Positions 14,001 to 24,645 of a stretch of 64,000 bases of DNA are shown here, in pieces. The notes beneath the pieces are model-generated. The model saw nothing but the letters and a program-made list of their open reading frames with translations, was not told where the DNA came from and did not search any database. Source of the DNA: Sweltsa coloradensis (taxonomy: Eukaryota > Arthropoda > Insecta > Plecoptera > Chloroperlidae); assembly GCA_024449915.1 (NCBI GenBank), contig JAMZAV010003114.1, positions 153,693-217,692 of the forward strand. The letters run 5' to 3'. The translations under genes were made by a program, and so were the position numbers. Within the stretch, counting starts at the first letter, position 1, and every line of letters begins with the position of its first letter.

Positions 14001-17000
14001 CTGGTTTCCGTAATAATCGCAGTACTGTCGACCAGATAGCATATCTCATGCAGGATGTAAAGGAAGGGTTTAACAAAAAACTTTCAACCTTGGTAGTATT
14101 GGTCGACTTTAGAGCGGCATTTGACAAAGTTTGGAGAGGCAAACTGCTACAGAAAATGCACAAATTGAAAGTACCCGAAAACATATATAGGTGGTAAAAA
14201 CCTTTTTAAGTCAACGGTTTATACGAGTCAGATACAACAACAAGAGATCACGGTACAGACAAACACAAAGCAGGGGTGCCTCAAGGAGCAGTAATGAGCC
14301 CAATCCTTTTTATTATTTTAATCAATGACCTGGCAGAATACATACAAGCAAGGAGTAAAGTGAAACTGAAGATATTTGCAGATGATGTAGTTATGTGGTA
14401 CAGTGGAGGGGATGCAGAAGAAATGGAGGAAGAGATGAATAAAGCACTGAAGGCGCTAGAAGAATGGTCAACACTGAACGGAATGATGGTGAACAAAGAA
14501 AAAACTGTATACAACTATCACACAACCAGGCAGCTCATCCCCGATTTCCAACTGAAGTTTGCAGGGACAGTACTGAACAAGGAAAATAACCCCGCTTATC
14601 TTGGTATGATCATGGATCAAAAAATGACAGGAAAGAACACATCGAAAAGATGTGTGCAGCAGGGAAGAGACGACTGAGGTTGATGAAGAGAGTTGCTGTG
14701 TACAATGGGGGGCCAACGAGGATACCCTAAAAACTACATATAAAACATATGTGCGACCTCTCCTAGAGTATGGCAGTTCTCTACTTATAACGTCAACCAA
14801 AGGAGCCACAGATGCACTGGACAGGATACAAAATCAAGCTCTCAGAATAATCACGGGAGGTGTTAAATCAACCCCAATTGTTGCCATGGAAGCCAAAACT
14901 AACATACCACCCCTGGAGGCCAGAAGAAACAGTTCAGCAGTTTGCCTGCATGAGAAGCTGATAAGACTAGACCGGCTTGAATGGGACAGAGAACCCTATG
15001 AACATCTCAAGACACAAAAAACATTCATTACAGCAGTAAAAGAGGTGAAGGAAGGTCTCATCGGCAACAAATCATTCAAACATTGCCATACTAGACGTAC
15101 TACATGAATTGACAGTGGATGGACTGGGCAAGACAAAGGCATCCTACATAGACGAGGAGTTGAGAAAACTAACAATAACTCACATACACAAGAACTACCC
15201 GGAAAAGGATTGGCTACACATTTACACGGATGGATCGGCTACCCCAGGTGAGGGACAAGCTGGGGCAGGCATATATTGCAGAGAGTTTGAGGAATCTCAC
15301 CCTGCAGGGGAAAATGGTAGCTGCTTTGACGGAGAATTGACTGCTATTCTTAAAGCCCTGTACAAAGTTAAAGACTGCCGCAGTGATAAAAATTGTAATT
15401 TTAACAGACTCAAAAGCAGCAATACAAGCCATAGTCAACAAGGAAGTGGCAGATTCTGCGGTAAGGCAGTGCAAATTACAAATCCTAAGACTGCACAATG
15501 CAAACAAGATAATTAAGCTACAATGGATACCATCACACTGCAATGTATATGGCAATGATAAAGCGGACTTCTTAGCTAAGAAAGGGAGCAAAATGCTACA
15601 ACAGAGCAAACCGATAACTTACAGCTCAGTTAAAGCCCATGTAAATGCTGCAGTTTTCTAAGAAAATTAGACAAAGAATGGGTCAAAAGGGGACAAGACA
15701 AACCATGGCAGGTGTACACCACGCAGCCAAGTAAACCCAAAAAAATATATGATAGACGAACAGAAACAGCACAGTTCAGGTTGAAGACTCAACATGACCT
15801 TCTAGGGAAGCATCTGCACCGAAGAGGCGTGTTTTGAAACCAGTACCTGCAGATTATGCGGAAATGGTGAACATGACAGACGACATCTATATACCTGTGC
15901 CAGTCTGGCAAATGAGCGTGACGCAATGCCCAACGGCATGAAGAAGGAGGAAAGGGAGGCTCGTCTCTATTGGTTGACTAGATCAAGCATGATGGCATCA
16001 TAGGCCAAATGTGGGCATATGAGAAGAGGAAGAAGAAGATGCTTGGATGGTTTCAAATCAAGAAGCTAAGAAGGGACATCAAGTAGGGCCTGAGCTTATA
16101 AATCTGGTCTGGTCTTAGGGACTAAGATGGTACTGAAATATAGGCCTGTAGTATTTTTAACGATACAATACGATTGTAGAGCATACAGAAAATACAGTTT
16201 TAGGGAAGCAAGATTTGTAATGTAGGCCTACACTCTATCTCGAGATATTTCAATTTCAATTCAAAAAGACATGCATATTCCCATATTCTTCTGTTACCAA
16301 TCAGAGATCCCAGCGGCCTAACGTCAGATGCAATGCAACCATCCTCGCATGTCACTAGTTAGCCCTAGTTAGGTTTAAGGATGATCTAGGCCTACAACCG
16401 CCCGGGAAGGGGGGGCCGGCAATGGTACATGGTAATATTAGCTACTAATAACATTGCCTGGTAGGTAACTATATCGGTACGTAACGGGAAGCTATTGGCG
16501 GGCTATTGTAGAGCGGCCCTATAGACAATGTTAAATAAATGTGAATCAACAGATTCCAGTTACCCAGCTTCATTCCTGAACTAGCTAGACCTAGCTGGGC
16601 ATTGTGCATTGATCATTAAGGGCCGCTCCCGCTCTACAATAGCCCAGCAATAGCTGGAACTTCTTTGGTTCATGGGCCCCAAAAACCAATAGGCCTAACT
16701 TTTTACACTTGTTTTTTCATGCTTTTTAGTATTGTGTTCAACTATTATTATACTAGGCCTACCCACAAAACCTTGAACATTGCTATTTTTTGGCGAAACT
16801 CTTTTTCGGTTGAAAGTTCTTTATATTTCAAATAAGAAACGTTAAAGGTTTTGTATTTTTTTCCACAAAAAACAAGTTCTTTTTTGGGATCCATGAACCG
16901 AAGAAGTTCCCAATAGCTTCCCGATACCGCTACAGTTACCCGGGCAATGTTAAATCATAGCCTGAGCCAATATTCTCGTTACCATTGCCGCGCCTCGCTC

Positions 17001-17616
17001 CTGGGCTGTTATAGCTTAGAGCGTTGTTTAAAGTCAACAAGGACAACTAAAGTGTTTGTCATTTCTGGGTCGCTTTTAGCCATAGGTCTAGGTCTAAGGC
17101 CTCAGAGGGCCTAGGCTACTGGGAACTTCTTCGGTTGGTATGGACCGGTTTTACAAAACTACTTGCGTTAGGTTAGCCGAACTTTCCGCTGGCTACAGTG
17201 CGCCGCGCTAGTTCTAGGATACTATAATCGATAAGAGCGCACCCGAAATCCTTTTCGTTACAAAACTACTTACCGGTAGGGCCTAGTTGTTTTTCAGTGT
17301 TTTTATTGAAAAAATAACAGTGTTAAAAAACCGGTCCATACCAACCGAAGAAGTACCGGACTAGCCTAGGTCTAGCCCCTAGTAGGCATAGTCCTACTAA
17401 GGTTTTTCCTAGCCTAGACCTAGCCCCTAGGTAGCCCTACAACATTAATTGTAAGAAGGTGTGTCCCTAGGCTAGGCCTAGGCCAAGCACCTTGTCAAAT
17501 GTAATGAAACAGCTTACCCTCCACAGACTTTTCTTTGGCCACCATCCTTGGCTGGGATTTAACAGGGATGTCGGTAAACTTAATGAGACGTAATCGTTCC
17601 TCAAATTTCCCAGCAT
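2092..17616 (-). CDS. MAN1B1: ER mannosyl-oligosaccharide 1,2-alpha-mannosidase (GH47), 11 exons
   Basis: Class I alpha-mannosidase that trims Man9GlcNAc2 in the ER/early secretory pathway and marks misfolded glycoproteins for ERAD. Exons in transcript order: 17518-17616, 11991-12182, 11097-11268, 10601-10786, 9322-9470, 8481-8669, 6273-6460, 5728-5854, 5373-5537, 2954-3094, 2092-2310. All junctions are GT-AG and phases match; the sum is 1827 nt (608 aa; human MAN1B1 about 699). Type II layout: short cytosolic tail, LSRLQR motif, membrane anchor about residues 44-61, acidic stem, catalytic (alpha/alpha)7 domain from about 155. Catalytic carboxylates by family alignment: E315 in VQLEFRD, D435 in [11 protein letters not shown] (codon falls exactly at the exon 8/9 junction), E510 in LRPEF. 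The C-terminus [10 protein letters not shown] has Ser598 where the calcium-binding residue is usually Thr. Start chosen at 17616: an in-frame TAG lies just upstream. A 9-codon out-of-frame uORF (ATG at 17627) overlaps the start. GNERQ-like block GPTTERQ favours MAN1B1 over Golgi MAN1A. Confidence 0.95.
2438..2747. mobile_element. Foldback/MITE-like element holding a piece of mannosidase exon 10
   Basis: Two perfect 47-bp inverted arms (2482-2528 and 2655-2701) are extended outward by weaker inverted similarity to CCAATAGAC at 2438 and its complement at 2747. The loop (2558-2630) is a near copy (about 69 of 73 positions) of 3056-3128, which spans the 5' end of exon 10, its 3' splice site and adjacent intron, in the same orientation. 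The element lies in intron 10 of the same gene. No convincing target-site duplication was found. Confidence 0.75.
3373..3480. repeat. Possible hAT-like terminus (GGGCTGGGCGAGTACTCG)
   Basis: Sequence beginning near AGGGCTGGGCGAGTACTCGA followed by repeated TTCGAGT words resembles the subterminal region of hAT-type nonautonomous elements. No matching opposite end was identified, so the boundary is uncertain. It lies in mannosidase intron 9. Confidence 0.3.
3954..5243. mobile_element. Nonautonomous hAT-like element, 1.29 kb, in mannosidase intron 9
   Basis: Terminal inverted repeats read TAAGG(T/A)TGCCCATCGA from each end, followed inward by many CATCGA/TCGATG words on both sides. Flanks are ATTAAAAC (3946-3953) and ATTAAAAA (5244-5251), an 8-bp target duplication with one mismatch, the size expected for hAT. 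The interior has no transposase; the open frames in it are incidental. It contains a GC-rich stretch at about 4200-4330 and 4890-4985. Confidence 0.75.
6185..6246 (-). pseudogene. Decayed partial copy of mannosidase exon 7 inside intron 7
   Basis: The plus-strand sequence aligns, with small gaps, to 6310-6361 within exon 7 (shared blocks TACTCATAGT and GCTCCAAGGGTTATT). It lies in the intron immediately downstream in transcript sense, keeps the orientation, and cannot encode the exon peptide because of indels. It is a second partial self-copy in this gene, besides that of exon 10. Confidence 0.6.
6581..6612. repeat. Perfect 14-bp palindrome with 4-base loop
   Basis: TGGTCATGACTCAT is followed by AGTC and then by its exact reverse complement. 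It lies in the intron between mannosidase exons 6 and 7. It could be the fold of a small repeat; nothing indicates a function. Confidence 0.7.
6859..7954. mobile_element. Long inverted-repeat (foldback) element, about 400-bp arms
   Basis: The arms 6859-7261 and 7559-7954 are near-identical reverse complements that start AGATTGGAGAAGGGTTGAC and include the block GACGAAACGCGTCGTGG, the end of which forms a small palindrome. The central 300 bp repeats the arm's inner edge and contains GGATTCGAACCAGGACC-like words, the complement of a tRNA B box, suggesting a SINE-derived component. There is no coding capacity. Partial copies of the terminus lie at 2344-2367 and 9573-9667. It lies in the intron between exons 6 and 7 of the mannosidase gene, a substrate for hairpin formation in the pre-mRNA. 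Confidence 0.8.
9573..9667. repeat. Partial copy of the 6859-7954 inverted-repeat element terminus
   Basis: Shares AGTTGTCATCAGCAGGTG and the terminal block ending CCTTCTCCAATCT with the right arm of the 1.1 kb foldback element. Only one end is present, in mannosidase intron 4. Confidence 0.7.
9877..10332. mobile_element. Nonautonomous hAT-like MITE, 456 bp
   Basis: The ends are inverted relatives (TAGTGATGACATTGGGTA on the left; TAGGGAGGACATCGGGTA read inward from the right). Inside both ends are repeated GAGTCGACTCC and GGGTACCCG words, and there is a poly-A/T tract at each side. The flanks do not show a clean 8-bp duplication. It lies in mannosidase intron 4. Confidence 0.55.
12310..16040 (+). 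mobile_element. Degenerate RNase H-bearing LINE (I/R1-like) in mannosidase intron 1
   Basis: One broken pol-type ORF antisense to the host gene. Order of domains: APE-like endonuclease from about 12390 (FLFWNAGG, then VVGDFNAPN at 12779-12805), reverse transcriptase about 13690-14640 ([37 protein letters not shown]), RNase H about 15200-15660 ([21 protein letters not shown]) and a C-terminal CCHC knuckle near 15845-15895 ([17 protein letters not shown]). The largest open piece is 12758-14197. An in-frame stop at 14195 and frame shifts near 12455, 14640, 15090 and 15390 show that it is dead. ORF1 is not visible, so it is probably 5' truncated. The 3' boundary near the GAAGAGGAAGAAGAAGA tract at about 16020-16040 is approximate, and no target duplication was found. 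Confidence 0.9.
16646..16921. mobile_element. MITE with GGAACTTCTTCGGTT inverted ends (copy 1)
   Basis: The left end (TAGCTGGAACTTCTTTGGTT) is the inverted match of the right end (AACCGAAGAAGTTCCCAATA). The interior is AT-rich and noncoding. It shares its terminal word with the element at 17110-17370. A further 20-odd-bp inverted pair (GGGCTATTGTAGAGCGG and complement) lies just left at 16500-16645. It lies in mannosidase intron 1. Confidence 0.6.
17110..17370. mobile_element. MITE with GGAACTTCTTCGGTT inverted ends (copy 2)
   Basis: Inverted ends from CCTAGGCTACTGGGAACTTC on the left to its complement on the right, followed inward by GGTATGGACCGGTTTTA on both sides. About 260 bp with no ORF. 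It is 150 bp from the first coding exon of the mannosidase gene, inside intron 1. Confidence 0.65.
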
Positions 17617-18048
17617 GGTTCCAACATGGGCCTAGCTAGAGAAGAAACAGTCATGCATGTATGAGATATGAATCCGACCTAGAGTTCGGAAGAAAAGTAA
17701 TCAATGATGTGGTCTACAACATTCATTATTAAGTTGAACTAGAACTAGATCAATAGGCTTATATATTACTTTATCTGTCGAACCACAGGCCGCTTCCCAT
17801 TTTAATCTTTGACGACACGAACAGGAAACACGAACACGATCATGTAACCTACAAACTGCCAGCCGCATCAGCTGGCATTTTGTAATCTGTCATTGCGAAA
17901 CGCAGGGTGACCAACCGTAAACCAGTCGTAAACAACAGTTCTACCAACACCAATAATGTGAAAGTGAATCGATAATAAATTAAACGCGCGTACATTTGAA
18001 ATGACATAATGCAAAAATATTACGATACATTTCTAAGGTTTGGTTTAT
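17617..18048. other. 5' flank of the mannosidase gene
   Basis: Presumed 5' UTR and promoter region upstream of the mannosidase start codon at 17616. The minus-strand ATG at 17627 opens a 9-codon reading frame that overlaps the main start out of frame, a candidate uORF. No TATA box or other core element can be assigned with confidence. Confidence 0.35.
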
Positions 18049-18216
18049 TTGGATTAACGGGTTTCCTTGGAGTTACAGTAGATGAAAATTTAAATTGGGA
18101 AGCACAGTTAAATAAACTGACCCCCAAATTGAGCTCTGCATTGCACTGAGAGTGATAAGAGATGCCACGGGTGTTCAAACAGCAAAAATTGCTTACCACG
18201 CACATTTCGAATCATT

Positions 18217-18731
18217 GACTACGTATACCACAGCAGTCAATCCGAATTGACTGAATTCGGTTTGAGTTCAATTCGGTTTGACTTGAAGTGTATATCACGG
18301 ACATTCGAAACGACTTCCTCAATCCTATTTCGATTCGAATTGAAGTTGTTGTTGTGGCAGTTTAAATTGATGCTACAAGATTCTATGAATAACACTTGAA
18401 AATACTATGTACTTGTATTTCTACCTACAGCTACGTAAATATAAAGCCTAATGTCTTCATTAAAGCCTCCAAGACGCCATTTTATTGTAAACATGTAATA
18501 AACACCGCCTGCCTAATAATGGTATTTACTGAAATCTATATCTCTAAGGCAGTTTTGAATCCGTATTGAATGCGTATTGAACTGTATATCAAGCAATTTA
18601 CTCATGTCAGTCCACTTTGGAAAGTGGATTGACTTCAATGCGAATCGAGTGTGTATATCAAGAGACTCAAACCGAATTGAACTCGAACCGACTTGAGTCA
18701 ATTCGGATTGAGGGCTGTGATATACGTAGTG
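18217..18731. mobile_element. 515-bp MITE inserted in the LINE fragment
   Basis: Inverted ends (G/C)ACTACGTATA(C/T)CACAGC followed by TCAATCCGAATTGACT on both sides. Flanked by ATT at 18214-18216 and 18732-18734 (or ATTG if the terminal base is counted outside). Deleting the element and one ATT restores the LINE reading frame across HFESLVRYGIQIWG, which fixes the boundaries independently. No transposase. Superfamily uncertain; a 3-bp duplication would suit PIF/Harbinger. Confidence 0.85.
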
Positions 18732-19006
18732 ATTGGTTAGGTATGGGATACAAATATGGGGTAGCACTACACACATTAATGAAATATTTAAACTACAAAA
18801 AAGAGCAGTTCGCATCCTGGGAGGCCTTTCATATAGACAATCATGTATACAAACATTAAAAAAAAAATGGAAATACTTACTGTACCGTGCATCTATGTAT
18901 ATGAGCTCCTTAAACATAATATTGTAAACAATATTGATAAAAATATAACAACAAACGAAAATATTCACCAACATAATACGAGGCAAAAAGGTAATTTACA
19001 TATACC

Positions 19007-21002
19007 CAGTGGCGGCCCGACCATACAAATTCGGGGCCATGGCCCCGCGGGAAATAGGTGGGTGGGTGGTCAGTTCAGGATGTTTTGGGGGTGGGGGGGG
19101 TGGACGTAATTAGGCCAATTAATCATTATTGAGTGTTTGCTATATAAATATGAGCTATAAAAGAAATAGTATCGTGCCTGTATGATGAAAACTTCCCGAA
19201 CAAGCCCAATACTCGTGTCAGATGGGAATGTTATTGTGATGGTTTTAAAATGCGCGCTCAAAAGATCGTGCCAAATAAACTGAAAAAGAACAAGGTCTCC
19301 CAAACGCGCGGTACCATCAAGAATCTAATACTACTACCAGTGGTGCCCGGTGGGTATGGGTGTCCGCAAGGGGTGGGGCAGGGGGGCAGGTGCCCCCCAC
19401 TGGTTTTGCTTCCAAGATCCCTAGCCAAGCTTTTAACATTTGATAGTCCTATTTTCTTCCTTTTCTTCTTGAGCCAACATTTTTGTTAAAAACGAAATGC
19501 ATGAATTAGCTTTATACTCAAGCAAGACCCAGCCCAGCCCCAATCGAGCTCAAAGACAAGACCTTCCATACAGTGGCGCCCACCCCACGGGAGCAAGGTA
19601 GCGGCCGCTCCAGTAGCCTGGGGGGGGGGGGGGGGGGAGGCAAAGAAAGGTATTATTGAGAAAATAATATGAGAGAGGATAAAAGAAAAAAACACGACAA
19701 TTCGAAAGAGGGTGTCACTGTAATGGGAATTAATACAAGAAAACCACACCAATGTGTTTATTTCTTGCGTAGACACAGGAAAAAGTGTAATACACTGATT
19801 TTTGTTAGCGCTGTGGTAAGACAATTAATTAAAATAATTAAATACATTAAAAATAGAAAATTACAACACCTCTAAAAATATAAATAGGCTAACATTATTG
19901 TAAGGAGCCTACTAATTATAATAAAATCAAGGACATATCCAACTATTGGTTTCTCCGATGAAATAAAATAAATGTACAAGTAAATCAACTCCACTCTATT
20001 ATTTATATGCATATATTATTTTAGAATAGTTTAGATGTGAATTAGAATATTCGTTGTACTTTTATATAAATTAACATTAAAAATTGAGAAGGGTACACAC
20101 GTCGCCTAAATATCCTGGTAATGTCAATTTGACTGCACAAAAACTACATTATTTTGATGTTGCCTTTAGCCCACTACTTTTTTTCTAAAACGCACCAAAT
20201 GTACTCTAAAAACATGATTTAAAAATTTTCGCCTGCGGCGCTATTGTTTTATTTTGCCCATCCCGGACAAGATTCTTGTGGATGCCCTTGCCGGTGGGTA
20301 TGTTTAGTTTGCCACGGCGTATCCAAGGGCTCGCCTGAAAACGAGTTTTAGGACACCAAAATTGGGTGCATGGGCGCCCGCAGAAGGGGGTGCCCCCCTC
20401 TGTCCCCGAGCAAGCAGAAGTGCTAATTAGTCTTCATTTATGTGTGGATTTATTATTAAACTTGTACAGTTGATTTCTTTACTGATGAACATTTGTTAAA
20501 TTTAATGGTTGCCAATTTTCTGCGAGATAAGTAGCTTATTGTGTCTTTTACCTGCAATAGTTTTGAAAAGAATACCACTCCATGGATTAATGCGAGTTTT
20601 GACTGTCACAATAAAAGGCTTGCAAAAGCAAAGATGTGAGGTAGGGGAAAGTCAGATTATTTCAGTGGACAAAAAATGGGGGGGGGGAATATTTTGAAGG
20701 TTTCCTTTTGGTAGTTTTCGAGTATCGACTGCACAAAAATTGCATAATTTTGGTATTGTATTCAGCCCACTACTTTTTTCTAAAACCCACCAAACGCATT
20801 CTAAAAACCTGATTTTCAAAATTTTCGCCTGCGGCGCTATTGTTGGGGGGCTCCGCCCCCAAACCCCCTGTGCTTGCCCAACGAAAGTACAAATTGTAGC
20901 TTTTATCAACCCCTGCCAAAATTCCTGCGGGCGCCCATGCGTGGGTGGGTGTAAAACTATAAAGTTGGCCCCGCGGGTTTTCAGGGGTTCAAGCCGCCAC
21001 TG
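19007..21002. mobile_element. 2.0 kb nonautonomous hAT element with 8-bp target duplication
   Basis: Ends CAGTGGCGGC and GCCGCCACTG are perfect 10-bp inverted repeats, flanked by exact CATATACC at 18999-19006 and 21003-21010. Excision restores the LINE frame from NLHIP to HSNTARCQK. The interior contains further hAT-like ends (CAGTGGCGCCC near 19571, GGTGCCCGG near 19346) and two related blocks (GATTTTCAAAATTTTCGCC near 20810 and a variant near 20216), so it is itself a nest of related elements. No transposase ORF was recognised. Confidence 0.9.
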
Positions 21003-21456
21003 CATATACCCCACAGCAACACAGCAAGATGCCAAAAAGGCTCACATATAGCGGGGATAACTCTTTTCAACAGTTTACCAAACAATATAAAACAGATAGA
21101 TAACACAAAACAGCTCACACAAAAAATATATACCTACCTGGTGCAAAATGCATTTTATTCAATTGTAGCTTTTAAAGAAGGTCGAATTGAAATTGAGTAA
21201 CATGTACTGACTTCGACAATATACAAGGCCTATGTCCTTCATTGTTTTTAATATATATTTATTTTATACATCATTAGGGCTATGCTCATATTTAATGTAT
21301 TTATTAAGGGATTTTATGATGTTAGTTTTATACTGCCTTGTGAGATAGTATAATATGTATAACTTAGTTTTAAGACCTGTGACCTGTAATATACCCCGGA
21401 CACATATTGTGCGAGGGGTCGCCATTATGCAATAAAAAGAAAGAAAGAAAGAAAGA

Positions 21457-22235
21457 ATGGTGCGTCAACCGTTAGGTCATAGTGCGCTTCTCCAGCAACT
21501 GCTTAGGGGATGTGTGGAGGAAAGTCCTATGATGGTCAGAATCAGCCAAGGGTAGGTGGATGAAAGGGGGGTGGGGTCTTCACTCTTCACGCCGTGGTCG
21601 TCACCATCATTGTCATCATTCGTGGTATCATTATCGTCGCCGTCGGGGAGGTCGTCAAGGTTAGGGGGGAGGTGTCCCCGACGACGATTGCCAGAGCTCG
21701 TCTCTAGTTTCGGGGAGTTAAATACTCCCTTACATAGGTACTAGCTGATGTTGCGAGATAGACTTTTCCTCTTTCCTCATCTTTTACAGTAAGCAAAGCA
21801 ATGCTCTAGGCGAAATTTTACCCCGGGCCCAGACGGGGGTTGTCGTCAAGGATGTCGTCCAGGGGATGGGGAGGGGTCCCCGACGACGAATGCCAGAGCT
21901 CACCTCTAGTTTCAGTAAGTAGGCTACTCCCCTAATTGCTAGCTGATGTTTTTTAGATGGACTTTATTTCTCTTCTCGCCTTTTGATCAGCAGAGCCATG
22001 CTCTGGACCAAATTCTACCCCGGGCCCACATGGGGAACAATTCTATGGGGCATAATATCAAGGGTATCAAGGGAAGCGTAATCAAAATTGAAATTGAGAG
22101 CTAACTATGGGAGACAACACATGGATAACATGATAAGAAAACTTGGAGGACAGAATAAGGTGATTCCTATTAATTTTGATAGTAGTTGTATTTTGATGTG
22201 AAATAAATTAAACAACAACAACAACAACAACAACA

Positions 22236-22266
<31 letters not shown>

Positions 22267-22290
22267 CGTTCGCTCAAGCGATCTTCTATC
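21457..22290. repeat. Two-copy tandem repeat ending in (AAC)n/(GAC)n microsatellite
   Basis: 21661-21834 and 21862-22034 are diverged direct copies sharing CCCCGACGACGA, GCCAGAGCTC, CTAGCTGATGTT and ACCCCGGGCCCA. The second copy runs into sequence ending AAATAAATTAAACAACAAC and a microsatellite at about 22206-22270. This looks like the 3' end of a non-LTR element with an AAC tail, but no coding domain supports that. Confidence 0.5.
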
Positions 22291-22799
22291 TTTGGATGAG
22301 AAGTCGTCGGTTCGATGCCCTCCATCGGCAATCCCAGATGCACATTACACTAATGGTTTTGTTATTGTTTTGTATTGTTGTAAGTGTATGTTTTTTAGTT
22401 TTTCAATATATTATTATTGTTCAGTAAATTTCAGGCGAATGGTGAGATTTAGTCAACTTATAGGCCTACATCCTTCGGTAGAGGGCATGAATGTTGTCCA
22501 TGGGCCGGATCCCTAGGAAAACATATTCCGCAATGTGATGGAAACATTAGTAGGCCTATTGCTAAGTGTATGAACAGAATATAGTTCCGAGGGCTGGTTG
22601 CCACAACCACTGCTGAATGTTATCAGTTATTTCTTTCTGTCGTATTGATCATAGTTCACAGTACTATTTTTTGTGCAATACATGTAACATGTTTTTTTTT
22701 TAGGCCGGCTAAGGATCAAAGGTGCGTTCGAGAGTAGTTCAAACGATCAATTTTCTGAACACTTCTAGTGGAGAAAGATACAAGTATCTAACAAGGTAT

Positions 22800-22990
22800 T
22801 TGTAAAGGGATTGCCGAAATCTCTCGGTCAAGATCGCCTGTGGCTGGTGTCGAACCCGGTACCTCCAGCATCAGAGTCTCGCGCTTTACGCTTCAGCTAC
22901 CTAATATGTCGCCTAGTTCAGGCACTGAGCTTAGAACAGCTATGTTCTAAACTCAATGGTTTCAATAGTTTCCCGTGGGGCCTGCCCAGG
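22800..22990 (-). repeat. tRNA-derived SINE-like sequence
   Basis: On the minus strand GGTAGCTGAAGCGTAAAGCGCGAGACTCTG resembles an A-box arm and is followed by ACCGGGTTCGACACC, a B-box match. It lacks a clean acceptor stem, so I read it as a SINE head and not a tRNA gene. Confidence 0.55.
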
Positions 22991-23215
22991 GTGTAATTCA
23001 TGCCCCTCAACTAAGTATGATACGGATAGGACAATTGTGAAGGGATGTCCGAGGGCTGTTTAAGAGGACTCAATCCCTTGCATTCGCATTAACGACTGAG
23101 GAAAACCTAGGAAAAAAACTTCAGTCAGGATTTCTGGTCTCGACGGGATTCGAACCCGGGACCTCCCGAATCAGTCGCGCGCTTAACCCTAGCCAACACT
23201 GTCGGTAGGTCAGGT
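22978..23215 (-). repeat. tRNA-derived SINE, family S1 (copy 1)
   Basis: The minus strand carries GTTAAGCGCGCGACTGA and the B box GGGTTCGAATCCCGTC. The body (ATTCGCATTAACGA..GAGG, GGGCTGTTTAAGAGGACT) is shared with copies at 27128-27345, 38196-38398 and 53605-53790. Confidence 0.8.
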
Positions 23216-23640
23216 GTAATGAAATGAAAGAAATACCAGGTTGTAAGAAGTGATTCCCAGTTCAGCAACGACACTGGACATATGATTCGAAACAAGGCCA
23301 TCCCGCGCACCTCTCGTCATCACTCTAGAGTTAGAGCAGGGACCTATCAGCGTCTACAGTGACGTTTCTGCGCAGTTGTCATCATGCGCTCTCTGCACTC
23401 TGCTGATGTAAACGCTCCAATAAAAACAAGAAGTTTATAGTAACTTACAATAGTCTAAGTGGCTTCCTCTAGAACCTGCCTCGCCAGAGTTCCTATCTCC
23501 ACCAAGGGGTAAACAATACATCGTGATCTCCAAGGTACGTAGCTACTGTTCAATACGCATCTTGCCACGGTAAACACGTGTCTTATTTAGATTTAGATGC
23601 GTACTTTACGTTATAAAAGCATCACACACAGCACAATATT

Positions 23641-24645
23641 AATCATTATACATTCAATTCAATTCAATTCAATTTATTCATATACACTCATGCATTCATG
23701 CACATTTCTTGTATTCAGATAATAGATTACTTCTTTGACATACCATGACTCGCGAATTGATAATTTTATTTACTTATTTCATACCTTGCAAATATGTAGT
23801 ATACATGGTGGCAAGTACTAAATATTTTTAGTTTAGCTAAACCTTTTTCTTTTTCTTTTTTTAATTAACAATTAATTACAATATCAAAACGTTTACATCA
23901 TAAATGTTATTCTATATTATCTACCTCCTCCAAACATCATTACAATTTTTATCTTAACATAACATTTTTTAAAATTAACAATTAATGACAATATCGAAAA
24001 TATTACAACGTTGACATTATAAATGTTATTATTTATCTACCTCATCCAAACATTTTCTAAAACTTTTCACTTTGGATTCCTCAACAGCTGCAGCTGGCAA
24101 TTTATTCCATTCCACAATTGTTCTGTTGAGAAACGACCACCTCCCAACATCCTTCTTTTTCCCATTACATTCTAACATCCAGTTATGGTATTTCCTTCCT
24201 CTGTAAAATCCTTTTCCATTTTTTCCACTAATCTCATTCCATTCCTCCATTCTTTTCGTAGCACGAAACAAGTTACACAGTCTGTTTCTCCTTCTTCGCA
24301 TCGTCAGAGAATCCCATCCTAAATCTTCTATCATTTTAATAACACTGTCACAAGTTCTTATCCTCCTTCCCTTAGAATCAGTTATCCATCTCCATCTCTT
24401 TACTTTTACAGTTACTCTCCTTGCTGCTAATCGCTGAACTTTGTCTAATGCTTTTATATGTTTATCCTTATAAGGGTCCCAAAAATTTAGAGAATTTATT
24501 TATTTTTTACTTATATGTTCAACATGTTGTCCCCAATCAAAAATTGTTATCGAATTTCTCCATGAAAATCTTATGTGTTACTTTGTCAAATGCTTTTTGA
24601 AAATCAATAAATATTGCATCAATGCTACCATATATTAATCACCGC
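23641..24645 (-). mobile_element. LINE 3' remnant with RT fragment, minus strand
   Basis: The minus strand encodes, in order, an RT motif (IFIDFQKAFDKVTHKIF, about 24560-24635), DPYKDKHIKALDKVQRLAARRVTVKVKRW-like thumb sequence (about 24350-24480) and a C-terminal tail in 24029-24334 ending SFRKCLDEVDK. The RT is far too short, so there is an internal deletion. The 3' end at about 23647-23670 is an (AATTG)n tract, a plausible LINE tail. Confidence 0.75.

Larger units (their letters stand above)
18049..21456 (+). mobile_element. 5'-truncated LINE 3' end, interrupted by two later insertions
   Basis: Removing the inserts at 18217-18731 and 19007-21002 leaves a typical non-LTR C-terminal RT tail. 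It starts FLGVTVDENLNWEAQLNK, continues RYGIQIWGS and LQKRAVRILGG, and ends in a domain with HNTRQK and ITLFNSLP. One stop/frame lesion lies near 18147. The 3' UTR ends in an (AAAG)n tail at about 21433-21456. 5' truncation at about 18049 is typical of target-primed integration. It is plus strand, upstream of CYP4 gene A. Confidence 0.85.

Noticed and set aside
18513..18986. 157-aa minus-strand open frame
   Set aside because: It spans the MITE right end and the antisense of the LINE tail, so it cannot be an ancestral gene.
20652..21051. 103-127 aa frames on both strands
   Set aside because: They lie in the hAT element interior, with no recognisable transposase or other domain.
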